From: Thermoanaerobacterales bacterium | GTDB taxonomy: Bacteria > Bacillota > Thermosediminibacteria > Thermosediminibacterales > Tepidanaerobacteraceae | Length of the DNA: 64,000 nucleotides | Reading direction: 5' to 3' | Assembly (NCBI GenBank): GCA_012840135.1 | Contig: DUMA01000005.1 | Span: forward strand, 79,518 to 143,517 | Shown here: in pieces, positions 44,129-51,977 of the stretch | Layout: each line of letters opens with the position of its first letter | Numbering within the stretch: the stretch's first letter is position 1 | The notes under the pieces: generated by a model | The model's input: only the letters and a program-made list of their open reading frames with translations | Databases searched by the model: none | What the model was told of the DNA's origin: nothing | Program-made: the position numbers and the translations under genes

Positions 44129-44575
44129 TTGTTTGGGAAAATAACCGCTTTGTTGAAAAAGTATGTCGGAAACCAAAAAGGCAATGAGATAGTCGCCTTT
44201 GTGCTGGTGCTGCCTTTTTTAATACTTCCCATAGCCAACACCGTCAACATGCTGACGGATCTGGTAATATACGACACAATAAGACAGGCTGCAAGGGAAG
44301 CTCTCTTAAGGATGGAGATTGAAGGCGGGCTTACTTCTGACGGACTGTACACGCTGGAGGGTTATCTGCAATCTAAAGGGCTGGATATGAATAAAGTTCA
44401 TTTAGATTACACTCCCTATCCGATTGAATATGGTGACGAAGTGAGAGTTAAGATTTCGTATGAGTATAAGGCCAGGAGATATACGATAGGCCTGGGAGGG
44501 ATAAGAAGGGTTGATGAAAATGCGACAATGGCTTATGGCCCTTTATCGTCTGTTTCAAAGAAATATGAGAGATAA
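44129..44575 (+). CDS. TadE-like pseudopilin
   Basis: This 148-residue protein starts with a short basic leader ending NQKG, then NEIVAFVLVLPFLILPIANT, and carries a small extracytoplasmic domain. It shares the KG(N) processing site with the neighbours. TadE-type proteins are minor pilins of Tad pili. It overlaps the next gene by about 56 bp. TTG start behind a GGAGGGAGGG-like region in the spacer. Confidence 0.75.
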   Translation: MFGKITALLKKYVGNQKGNEIVAFVLVLPFLILPIANTVNMLTDLVIYDTIRQAAREALLRMEIEGGLTSDGLYTLEGYLQSKGLDMNKVHLDYTPYPIEYGDEVRVKISYEYKARRYTIGLGGIRRVDENATMAYGPLSSVSKKYER

Positions 44576-45068
44576 AAAAGGGTCAGGGGTTCTGATTTTT
44601 GGCCTTCTTTTTTTAATCCCTTTTATGACTTTCAGTATGTTTCTGATAGAAAGCAAACTGCTTTACACCGAAAAAAGCATGGCCGATAATGCGGTGGTGG
44701 CTGCCGGTCTTGCAGCTTTGAAAAGCAACAATCCTTATGATGCGGCCTATGGGGAATATTACCTTGACCCGGCGGCGGCCAGAAACACCTTCAATCAATA
44801 CTTAAAGGCAAACATGAAACTTGATGACGGCTACAATCCCCTGCCCGGCAGTGTGGCCGCCGGGACGGTAAGAATTGATGAATTCCGGGTATACAATCCC
44901 GGTGATTATCCTGCTACATGCCCCTGGGGAGTGTCCATAAATCGAACGGCAATCCACGTGGTTGTGAGATTCCAGGTGAAAAGACCTGCATTGACGGGGC
45001 TTTTCGGGGAAACGGTGAACGTAACAATCCACCGGGATGTGGACAATTTCTATAGGTTGGAGGAATGA
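44520..45068 (+). CDS. TadE/TadF-like pseudopilin
   Basis: This protein of about 182 residues has a leader ending RDKKG, then SGVLIFGLLFLIPFMTF, and a longer extracytoplasmic part. It begins inside the previous gene and ends 3 bp before the CpaB gene. The KG site again suggests processing by the element's own prepilin peptidase. Confidence 0.72.
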   Translation: MRQWLMALYRLFQRNMRDKKGSGVLIFGLLFLIPFMTFSMFLIESKLLYTEKSMADNAVVAAGLAALKSNNPYDAAYGEYYLDPAAARNTFNQYLKANMKLDDGYNPLPGSVAAGTVRIDEFRVYNPGDYPATCPWGVSINRTAIHVVVRFQVKRPALTGLFGETVNVTIHRDVDNFYRLEE

Positions 45069-45071
45069 TGA

Positions 45072-45728
45072 ATGCCTATTTACAACAGAAGAAGGATCGT
45101 ATTGTTGATTGTGAGTCTGATTCTGGCAGCCGGTATTACTTTTTTTGAGTATACATATTTCAGCAGTATGGCTAAGAAGGAACAGACGGTTCGGGTCATC
45201 GTTGCAGGTTCAAATATCTCTGCCGGGTCCAGAATCGACGGTATGGGGAGCGTAAAAGACATACCCGCATCGGCGTATGTTAAAGACATGTTGAGGGCCG
45301 ACCGGCCTGTTTCCGGTTTTGCAAAGGTGGATATTTCTAAGGGGTCATATATTCTCCGGAGTATGATTTCAGAATCAAAGGTCCCGGTAATAAAGGACGG
45401 CATGAGACGCGTCACCATCGGTGCAAATCTCGTATCTGCCCTGGCAGGGAGGATTAAAGCCGGGGATTATGTGGATGTGGGTTATATCCCCGGGAAGGAG
45501 ACGAAAGAAGGGAGCGGGCAGCCGGCGGTCATAGCGGAAAACGTCCAGATTTACAACATCGTAAACAATAAAGCTGGTGATACTGATAAACCAAAAGATA
45601 ACAAGGATAACCAATACGATACCGATTCCGTCATCCCGGCGGCGGTGACTCTGATAGTGACGCCGGAGCAGGCGGTGACGATCAAGGATATGGAAAGCAG
45701 GGGAAGTCTGTTTTTGCTGGGGTATTAA
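45072..45728 (+). CDS. cpaB: CpaB/RcpC-type SAF-domain pilus protein
   Basis: This 218-residue protein has an N-terminal anchor (residues 7-30) and a SAF domain (VRVIVAGSNISAGSRI, ADRPVSGFAKVDISKGSYIL). A second domain has VTIGANLVSALAGRIKAGDYVDV, as in Flp pilus assembly protein CpaB/RcpC. It may bind peptidoglycan or the pilus channel; Gram-positive hosts lack the outer-membrane secretin it accompanies elsewhere. Confidence 0.82.
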   Translation: MPIYNRRRIVLLIVSLILAAGITFFEYTYFSSMAKKEQTVRVIVAGSNISAGSRIDGMGSVKDIPASAYVKDMLRADRPVSGFAKVDISKGSYILRSMISESKVPVIKDGMRRVTIGANLVSALAGRIKAGDYVDVGYIPGKETKEGSGQPAVIAENVQIYNIVNNKAGDTDKPKDNKDNQYDTDSVIPAAVTLIVTPEQAVTIKDMESRGSLFLLGY

Positions 45729-45750
45729 AATTCAAAGGAGGTCTTTATAT

Positions 45751-45918
45751 ATGCAGGAGCAAAAAGAAAGAGACATACGTTGCGGGACGTGTGGGAGATT
45801 AGGGTTAAGGTATGGCAAATACGCCATGCTTGAAAACTTTTGTACACTCAATGGCAAGAAGCGTTTTCCCAATGACATGAAAGGATGCCTTGCTTGGGAG
45901 GAGCGGAAGGAGGTATGA
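45751..45918 (+). CDS. Small four-Cys zinc-finger-like protein
   Basis: This 55-residue protein has CGTCGRL, a KYAMLENFCTLNG segment and GCLAWEERKEV, giving a possible C-x2-C...C...C metal site. It is paralogous to the protein at 47248. Starts behind AAAGGAGGTC and overlaps the next gene (ATGA). The role is unknown. Confidence 0.75.
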   Translation: MQEQKERDIRCGTCGRLGLRYGKYAMLENFCTLNGKKRFPNDMKGCLAWEERKEV

Positions 45919-46283
45919 AAAAAATAAGCAATTTGTTGAACGGTTTATATGAGGTGTTTTTTGTAAAAGAAGGAGAAACATTTGAATATTACTTATTCAA
46001 ACTTGTTCAATCTAAGGTTATGTTGCTGGGAGCCTTAATGATACTTACCGCCATCTTGGTCGAGTATTTGTATGGCTATGTAAGCAATTCTCCATTTGCT
46101 GTAACTGTTTCGGCTGTTCTTATGTCAAACAGTATTTGGATAGCTATTAAAGCTATTCCGATTATAAGATGCAGTCTTTTCGACAAACGATACGTCCAAG
46201 CGGAAAGGCTTTTTTATTATATTTTTAGCCTTATATATATCATCTTTATGTTATATATGATAGGCAGAACATTGATGGTTTAA
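45915..46283 (+). CDS. Hypothetical membrane protein
   Basis: This 122-residue protein has three or four hydrophobic segments (about 37-60, 63-85 and 95-120). It is coupled to the small Cys protein upstream through an overlapping stop/start. No family recognised. It ends against the convergent gene at 46280. Confidence 0.65.
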   Translation: MKKISNLLNGLYEVFFVKEGETFEYYLFKLVQSKVMLLGALMILTAILVEYLYGYVSNSPFAVTVSAVLMSNSIWIAIKAIPIIRCSLFDKRYVQAERLFYYIFSLIYIIFMLYMIGRTLMV

Positions 46284-47116
46284 GGAAAATTTATTCCGGA
46301 TGCCTTATATATCACACTTAAAAATAAATACATCAATCCACTAATAAAAAAGCAACTTACAAAAGACATCCATATATAAGTTAAAACAAAACGTTTTGTA
46401 AGTTTGTCAGTAATTTTACCGTTGAACAGTTTAAAGCAATACAAAGAGCTGATAACTATTAATATTAAAAGGAACACTAATCCGAATAGCTGAAAGAAAA
46501 TAAAGAGTATTTCCATGTTATTTGAACTCAGGAATAATTCTACGAACTTTATGGGAACTTCGCGTGGTGGTGTAATTACGATAGTATTTTTAATAGTTGG
46601 GAGCTCAGGCGGTGTATTAATTGGATATTTTACAAGAAGAATGATTACAAGCAGAGGAACCCAGCTCAGTATTGCAATTAAAGAATTTTTTAAGGGTAGT
46701 TTTTGACGAAATATCAAATATAAAAATATTGTGGTAGTTAATCCCAGAAGAATTATTAATGAAAACGTGATTAAGATAAGATTTTGGTAATATAAGTAAA
46801 AATATGCACCTAAACATATAATCAATATAATTATAAATGCTGTTAACCAAAAATCATCATTACTACCGGGGTAAGAAGTAGAAGAATTTGGCTTTGCTGT
46901 ATTTAGATAAATATTGGTGTTGTAGTTTTTATTATCGACATTTTTATAAATTGAATCGATTTTAATATAAGCATTCCCCACATTCGTGCCAATATTAATA
47001 TTATTATATATCTCATTTGAAGTATATTGTTTTTGATTTTTTATAATAAAAGGTAGTAGTCCAAATATAATAGTTAAAATTATACTCAAAATACTTAATA
47101 CTATACCTGAATTCAT
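46280..47116 (-). CDS. Hypothetical multi-pass membrane protein, AT-rich
   Basis: This 278-residue protein has about six hydrophobic segments and an Asn/Tyr-rich loop near residues 30-85 (for example NNINIGTNVGNAYIKIDSIY). It is transcribed against all its neighbours and its DNA is distinctly richer in A+T than the surrounding element, a sign of separate acquisition. Ribosome-binding site AAGGAGAT precedes the ATG. I recognise no family; a role in exclusion or immunity is conceivable only by position. Confidence 0.65.
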   Translation of the reverse strand: MNSGIVLSILSIILTIIFGLLPFIIKNQKQYTSNEIYNNINIGTNVGNAYIKIDSIYKNVDNKNYNTNIYLNTAKPNSSTSYPGSNDDFWLTAFIIILIICLGAYFYLYYQNLILITFSLIILLGLTTTIFLYLIFRQKLPLKNSLIAILSWVPLLVIILLVKYPINTPPELPTIKNTIVITPPREVPIKFVELFLSSNNMEILFIFFQLFGLVFLLILIVISSLYCFKLFNGKITDKLTKRFVLTYIWMSFVSCFFISGLMYLFLSVIYKASGINFP

Positions 47117-47247
47117 AAAGCATCTCCTTATTTAAAGCATTTTATATTATTTAACTGTATACTGTTTAATTTTATTCTACAATAAAATACAAATTATTAC
47201 AATTATAAATCAAATACTAAAAGAAGCGATATGATTTGAAAAACAAC

Positions 47248-47415
47248 ATGCAGGAGACAAGGGAAAAGTGCTGCGGCACGTGTAAATTTCTGGAGTCAAG
47301 GCCGGGGAAATATAACCTTCCGAAGACGTATTGCGGGCTGAACGGAAAGGTGCGGTTCAGAAACGAGATGAAAGAATGTATAGGATGGAAGGAGAGGAAG
47401 GAGGGAAAATGGTGA
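47248..47415 (+). CDS. Small four-Cys zinc-finger-like protein, paralogue
   Basis: This 55-residue protein, EKCCGTCKFLESRPGKYN, TYCGLNGKVRFRNEMKECIGW, is clearly homologous to that at 45751 (CGTC...KY...C-LNGK-RF-N-MK-C-W). An upstream TTG at 47236 is possible. It overlaps the next short gene by 7 bp. Confidence 0.72.
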   Translation: MQETREKCCGTCKFLESRPGKYNLPKTYCGLNGKVRFRNEMKECIGWKERKEGKW

Positions 47416-47561
47416 CTGCAAAGGATATAAACGCCAGAATATCTGAGCAGGTAGTCGCGTATAAAGAAGCTTATAGAAATGGCAGAAAAACAGAAATGGC
47501 CAGGTGCGTCCGCAGGATCAGCAGGCTTCTTTCAGAGAAAAGGAGGAGTAAAGAGAGCTGA
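47409..47561 (+). CDS. Small basic hypothetical protein
   Basis: This 50-residue protein, MVTAKDINARISEQVVAYKE, then an Arg/Lys-rich end, is basic and helical. It starts inside the end of the preceding gene with AGGAGGGA. Unknown function; nucleic-acid binding is plausible from charge. Confidence 0.55.
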   Translation: MVTAKDINARISEQVVAYKEAYRNGRKTEMARCVRRISRLLSEKRRSKES

Positions 47562-47667
47562 TGGCGGGTGTTGGAAGTGTTCGCAATACTACGATGAAAA
47601 AAGTTGAGAAAATTATCTGCAAATGATACAATAAATTCGAACAATGATTGTTTCGGGAGGGCTTTAT

Positions 47668-48027
47668 ATGGAATCGGTCCAGTCGAAGGAAGACATAATA
47701 GCCGCAAGAAAGCAGCGCCTGGAGAAAGAATTGAGCAAAATTGTTTCAACGTTGATTGAAAAATATGATCCGCTGAAAATCATACTTTTTGGGTCCCTTG
47801 CAACGGGCAATATCCATGAGTACAGCGATATAGATTTGGTTGTAATTAAAAATACTACTAAAAACTTTTATGATAGGCTTGAAGAAATGGTAGATTTGCT
47901 AAAGAAAGATGTCGGCACTGATATTATCGTATATACTCCTGAAGAGGCCAAGGAATTAGAAGAAAGCGATATGTTTTTTAGAGAAGAAGTAATAAAGAAA
48001 GGAAAGGTGCTTTATGAAGCAAAATAA
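47668..48027 (+). CDS. MntA-like minimal nucleotidyltransferase (antitoxin type)
   Basis: This 119-residue protein has the polymerase-beta nucleotidyltransferase motif GSLATGNIHEYSDIDLVVI (about residues 44-62) with the GS and DxD residues intact. In HepT/MntA modules such enzymes modify the HEPN toxin by adding nucleotides. It overlaps a HEPN-domain gene by 14 bp, which supports that reading. ATG 47668 behind GGGAGGGC is chosen over an upstream ATG. Confidence 0.82.
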   Translation: MESVQSKEDIIAARKQRLEKELSKIVSTLIEKYDPLKIILFGSLATGNIHEYSDIDLVVIKNTTKNFYDRLEEMVDLLKKDVGTDIIVYTPEEAKELEESDMFFREEVIKKGKVLYEAK

Positions 48028-48562
48028 ATGGGTAAATTTTTTCTTAGGTGATATTAAGGCAGCAAGTATTATGTTTCGAGAAGAAATGTATAACCATGCA
48101 TGTTTTCATGCTCATCAAGCTGCGGAAAAGGCTTTAAAAGGTTTTCTAGAGGAAAATAAAGTAAATCCTCCAAAGGAACATGATCTTATTGATCTAACTA
48201 AAAGGTGTCAAAAAATAGATAATTATTTTTCCAATATATTATCAAAAGTAGACTTCTTAAACCAATTTTATATACCATCACGTTATCCCACAGCTTTTAT
48301 TGGTTCAACATCAACCGGAATGCCCAGCAAAAACCAGGCCGAAAAAGCCCTTGGATATGCGAAAGAAATAACCGATTTCTGCCTCGATGCAATCAGGCAG
48401 AAGGCTGCCGAAAAGGAAGAAAAGAAGGAAGGACATGCTGAAAACCGCCAGGATAAAAATAATGATATTGACTGGATTGAAGACATTCGGCGGAAGATTG
48501 CCGAGAATGAAAATAAGCCCCGGCCTAAAATGAATGAGCAGGATCGGGGCTTTGACAGATAA
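48014..48562 (+). CDS. HEPN-domain protein (HepT-like) with charged tail
   Basis: This 182-residue protein has a HEPN four-helix domain (residues 1-125; REEMYNHACFHAHQAAEKALKGFL) and a long Lys/Glu-rich tail ending in EQDRGFDR. The classic HEPN RNase motif R-x4-6-H can be read as REEMYNH. The tail is not part of typical HEPN proteins. Adjacent to the nucleotidyltransferase, it may form a toxin-antitoxin pair, although many HEPN/NT pairs have other roles. Confidence 0.78.
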   Translation: MKQNKWVNFFLGDIKAASIMFREEMYNHACFHAHQAAEKALKGFLEENKVNPPKEHDLIDLTKRCQKIDNYFSNILSKVDFLNQFYIPSRYPTAFIGSTSTGMPSKNQAEKALGYAKEITDFCLDAIRQKAAEKEEKKEGHAENRQDKNNDIDWIEDIRRKIAENENKPRPKMNEQDRGFDR

Positions 48563-48654
48563 AACAACAACCCGCCGAAAGGCGGAATAAACAGTTGAGA
48601 TTGCTATCTTGAAAGAGTTTTTTAAATAGAGACTGGTGCAAATGGAGGGTTTTT

Positions 48655-48951
48655 ATGCTTAAAACTATAAAAGATTATTGCACTTATAAAACACATGAAA
48701 AGACACTTTTTTATGTAGGAACTATATACGTTAATTTATTTGTATCGTATATAGTTTCTATAATTATAACGCTTTATACTTTTCCCAAAATGCTAATATT
48801 ATTTGCTAATAGCTCATTTTCGGTTTTAATACAAAAGGTAGCGCAAGTTCATTTATTTGCAGGTATTATTTTTTTCACATTAGATTTTTTGATTTTCGCT
48901 CCTATTAGTAAAAAGAGATTTTTAAAGATTAATAATTCTATAAAGGAGTGA
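48655..48951 (+). CDS. Hypothetical small membrane protein
   Basis: This 98-residue protein has two hydrophobic segments (about 23-50 and 62-85) joined by short loops. It is AT-rich, behind a GGAGGG site, and lies between two similar sequence blocks (48537 and 49032), suggesting insertion. Family unknown. Confidence 0.55.
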   Translation: MLKTIKDYCTYKTHEKTLFYVGTIYVNLFVSYIVSIIITLYTFPKMLILFANSSFSVLIQKVAQVHLFAGIIFFTLDFLIFAPISKKRFLKINNSIKE

Positions 48952-48955
48952 TTTC

Positions 48956-49021
48956 TTGAAAAAACATTTTGTACTGGAAACCAACGGAAAGAGTAATTCC
49001 CAGGGACAAGTTTTTTATTAA
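48956..49021 (+). CDS. Possible 21-residue ORF
   Basis: A TTG at 48956 follows AAGGAG by eight bases and gives MKKHFVLETNGKSNSQGQVF plus Tyr. It may be a remnant of a larger gene. Little support beyond the ribosome-binding site. Confidence 0.25.
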   Translation: MKKHFVLETNGKSNSQGQVFY

Positions 49022-49182
49022 AAAAAAGAGATGGATCGGGGTTTTGACAGGTAGCAAATATAAAAAACATCAACCCACCGCAGGGCGGAAAAGTAGTTTT
49101 TTAAATTAAGAAGCTGCGTTAGCAGGATATTATTAACTTTTCTAGAATATATTCCTATATATCATTTTTTGGGGGATTAATC

Positions 49183-50343
49183 TTGGCACTTAAAGATTCT
49201 TCACCGGAAAAATGGGTATATAAGGAACATACACGAATAAAACATAATATTTTAATGAATTACTTGTCTCCATGGATGGTCAAACTTGGAAAATATTACC
49301 GACATATAATTTTTGTTGATGGTTTTGCCGGAAGAGGAGAATATTTTGATGAAAATGGAAAGTTATTGGCAGTAGGTTCACCCATTAAAGCTTTACAGGT
49401 AGCAAATTCCTTACTGGAAAAGGCTAAAGAAAAAAACAGGCCCCCGTACTTTGATAATTTTACATGTATTTGTCTGGAAAAAGATACTGATAATTATAAA
49501 AATCTTAAAGAAGTGTTAAGCCGTGAGTACGAAAAACTTAAATTTAAAAACAGCTTAGATTATATATTAAAAAATGATGAATTTGCACTTGCAGCAGAAG
49601 ATATAATACGAAAAATCAAATATGAGTTAGCTCCTTCCTTTTTCTTTATTGATCCGTTCGGTTTTAGTGGTGTACCTTTTAAGCTGATAAAAGAAATATT
49701 GTCCTTACCTAGAACGGAAGTTTTTTTTAATTTGATGACGAGAGACATAAATAGATTTTTAAACTTAGAAAGCAATAGAGAAAATTTGCGCAGTCTTTAT
49801 TCAAACATGAAATGGAAGGATATATGTAGTGCATTGTATGGACAAGAAAGGGATGTAGCATTAAAGAATTTATTTATTGAAAACCTTTATAGTGAGGGTA
49901 AAAGTAAATATGTTTCTTCGTTTAGGATGTGCATGAATGAGAGATATCAAACACTTTATTACTTGATTCATGCTACCAATCATTTTGATGGTTTTAAAAT
50001 TATGAAAGATATTATGTTTAAACAAAGTTCTTTTGGCAATTATGAATATTCAGGTCCTTATGATGCTAAAAGAAAAGGTCAAATAAGCCTATTTGATTTG
50101 AGCGGTGCCGACTATGTGGACACTAATAGGCTTGAAAAGATATTAATAGATAGATATAAAAACAAATATGTTAAATGGGAACAGATATTAAAGGATATTT
50201 ACAAAGATACTGAGTATATAGAAACTCATATAAGAAAGGCTGTTAATAATCTTATCAAAAAAGGGTTAGCATTTGTTGAAAAAAATACTGAAAATAAAAA
50301 AGTCGGGAAAATTGGTCCTGGTGATATGGTTAAATTTTTATAG
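49183..50343 (+). CDS. tcmP: Three-Cys-motif partner protein TcmP
   Basis: This 386-residue protein matches what I know of the TcmP family: WVYKEHTRIKHNILMNYL near the N-terminus, HIIFVDGFAGRGEYFDENG (about 45-63) and FFIDPFGFSGVPFKLI (about 160). FVDGFAGRG resembles SAM-binding motif I and IDPFG a catalytic loop of methyltransferase-like enzymes. It is coded with a radical-SAM-like gene 13 bp downstream, its usual partner. TTG start behind GGGGGA. Biological role unsettled. Confidence 0.82.
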   Translation: MALKDSSPEKWVYKEHTRIKHNILMNYLSPWMVKLGKYYRHIIFVDGFAGRGEYFDENGKLLAVGSPIKALQVANSLLEKAKEKNRPPYFDNFTCICLEKDTDNYKNLKEVLSREYEKLKFKNSLDYILKNDEFALAAEDIIRKIKYELAPSFFFIDPFGFSGVPFKLIKEILSLPRTEVFFNLMTRDINRFLNLESNRENLRSLYSNMKWKDICSALYGQERDVALKNLFIENLYSEGKSKYVSSFRMCMNERYQTLYYLIHATNHFDGFKIMKDIMFKQSSFGNYEYSGPYDAKRKGQISLFDLSGADYVDTNRLEKILIDRYKNKYVKWEQILKDIYKDTEYIETHIRKAVNNLIKKGLAFVEKNTENKKVGKIGPGDMVKFL

Positions 50344-50356
50344 GAAGTGAATTGAT

Positions 50357-51142
50357 TTGGAGTATATAAAAAGAAAATCCTTGTTATATAAGACAGGTGT
50401 TGAATATGGAGATTTTACAATAAACCATGTTTTGGGTTGTTCGCATGGATGCAGATTTCCCTGTTATGCCATGATGCTAAATAAGCGTTTTGGCAGAGTA
50501 AAAAGTTATGAGGATTGGTGTCAACCTAAGATTGTAGAGAATGCACTTGAAATTCTTGATAAAGAAATTCCCAAGTATAAAAATAAGATAGAGTTTGTGA
50601 ATTTATGTTTTACAACAGATCCGTTTATGTGTGGTTATCCGGAAATTCAAAAGCTTTCTCTCGAAATAATTAACAAATTGATATCTAATGGAATTAAAGT
50701 TATGGTGCTTACTAAGGGAATTTATCCAAAAGATTTATGTGATAGTGAAAAATACGGGGCTGATAGTATTTTTGGAATAACGCTAGTCTCACTAAATGAA
50801 TTGTTTAGACAGAAATATGAACCGGGAGCATCCAATTACAAAGATCGTATAAATGCTTTAAAAAGGCTCCATGATTCCGGTTTGAAAACCTGGGTCAGTA
50901 TAGAACCTTATCCTACGCCTAATATAATAAAGCAAGATTTAAGAGATATCCTAGAGGCAGTGTCTTTTGTAGATAAGATTGTATTCGGGCGGTGGAACTA
51001 TAATTCAAAGACAAGATGCTATTCGGGTGAGAAACAGTTTTATAATCAGCAGGCGGATATAGTTAAAAATTTTTGTAAGGCTTTAGGAAAAGATTACCAC
51101 ATAAAAGAGGGGACAATAACGGAAGATATTGTGGTTAAATAA
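50357..51142 (+). CDS. Radical-SAM-like partner of TcmP (three-Cys motif)
   Basis: This 261-residue protein has N-terminal CSHGCRFPCYAMM (C-x3-C-x3-C, about residues 28-40), a spacing variant of the radical-SAM cluster motif. A TIM-barrel-like pattern follows (FVNLCFTTDPFMC, IKVMVLTKGIYPKDL, FGITLVSLNE, KTWVSIEPYPTP, DKIVFGRWNY). It belongs to the phage Gp37/68-like group that accompanies TcmP. TTG start overlaps the AGGAAGTGA site. The chemistry is unknown. Confidence 0.82.
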   Translation: MEYIKRKSLLYKTGVEYGDFTINHVLGCSHGCRFPCYAMMLNKRFGRVKSYEDWCQPKIVENALEILDKEIPKYKNKIEFVNLCFTTDPFMCGYPEIQKLSLEIINKLISNGIKVMVLTKGIYPKDLCDSEKYGADSIFGITLVSLNELFRQKYEPGASNYKDRINALKRLHDSGLKTWVSIEPYPTPNIIKQDLRDILEAVSFVDKIVFGRWNYNSKTRCYSGEKQFYNQQADIVKNFCKALGKDYHIKEGTITEDIVVK

Positions 51143-51428
51143 TGTGGCTTTACATCGTGCTCCGCACACCATGTAAAGCTTTTATTATATCCTTTTTTTC
51201 GGGGCCTGGGCACCATTTCCCCTTCGGGTTAATCGTGCCCTTTTATGAAAGAAGGCTTCCGCCTCACGGCCCCAGCCATTATAAACACCGGCAGGGCTTT
51301 AAGTCAAGGGGTTCGCTTCGCCGCCGTGAGCATAAAAGGCCTCCGCCCCGGAGGGTCCCCTCCATTTATCCCTCCCGGCGCCCCTTGACTCCGCCCGCCG
51401 GTTTTTGTTCGGCAGCCAAGCCGTGAGG
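51143..51428. repeat. Structured non-coding element, copy 1
   Basis: There is no gene from 51143 to 51515; most of this stretch is one copy of a repeat whose second copy is at 63750-63995. In order: a hairpin GCTTTACAT/ATGTAAAGC (about 51149-51181) with a T-rich tail; GGGCAC/GTGCCC around CCCCTTCGGG; CTCACGGC pairing with a later GCCGTGAG; and AGTCAAGGGG pairing with CCCCTTGACT. The last two pairings interleave, so an H-type pseudoknot is predicted. GC-rich, unlike the neighbouring genes. The first hairpin probably also terminates the TcmP operon. Confidence 0.8.
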
Positions 51429-51515
51429 CGGTTTTGAAAAAGCGGAAAAAAAGGAGGGGATATATGGAAAATTGCGGCTGTTTGTTGTATAATAACCTTA
51501 AGCAGAGGAGGGAAG

Positions 51516-51926
51516 GTGATGAGCATGGCGGAAAAGGAAATAACAAACAAGACAAAAAGCGAGATAGCGGCGAGTGAGGATAATAATATTTCTCCCAGGG
51601 AACCGAAAATATTCGAATCAGGATATTTCTACCTGTCGCAGCAGATAAATGATTTAAGGGACCGCATGGACGCAAAATTTGATAAGATTGATGAAAAGTT
51701 TAGTAAGATCGATGAAAAATTTGATAAAGTTGATGCAAAATTTGATTCTATGAGAAAAGAAACTGATGCTAGGTTCGATAAAATTGACGCCAGATTCGAA
51801 AAGATTAATGAAAAGTTGGATAAATTCAGTGATAAGATTGATAGTTCTCGAAAATGGGCTATCGGTTCAGTTATAGCGGTTTTGGTCGGTACTATTAGTG
51901 TAATTGTTAATTTAGTGTTGAAATAA
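51516..51926 (+). CDS. Coiled-coil protein with C-terminal membrane anchor
   Basis: This 136-residue protein has a central run of heptads of the form FDKIDEKFSKIDEKFDKVDA (about residues 51-105) and a single C-terminal hydrophobic helix (WAIGSVIAVLVGTISVIVNL). It resembles phage XhlA-like or DUF1640-like anchored coiled coils and the element protein at 35621. GTG 51516 or ATG 51525 may start it, behind AGGAGGGAAGG. Confidence 0.75.
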   Translation: MMSMAEKEITNKTKSEIAASEDNNISPREPKIFESGYFYLSQQINDLRDRMDAKFDKIDEKFSKIDEKFDKVDAKFDSMRKETDARFDKIDARFEKINEKLDKFSDKIDSSRKWAIGSVIAVLVGTISVIVNLVLK

Positions 51927-51977
51927 CATCAAGGGCGGGACAACCTCGCCCTGTATTTGCGAAGGGAGGAATTTCAC

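Noticed and set aside
51142..51426. 94-codon ORF over structured element copy 1
   Set aside because: Composition is Pro/Arg/Ser-rich as expected from GC-rich hairpins, and the frame is not kept in copy 2.
51143..51428. HEARO/omega-RNA of an IscB or TnpB system
   Set aside because: The size and structure invited the idea, but no IscB, IsrB or TnpB gene is in the window and I cannot match the sequence to a remembered consensus. Left as an unassigned structured element.
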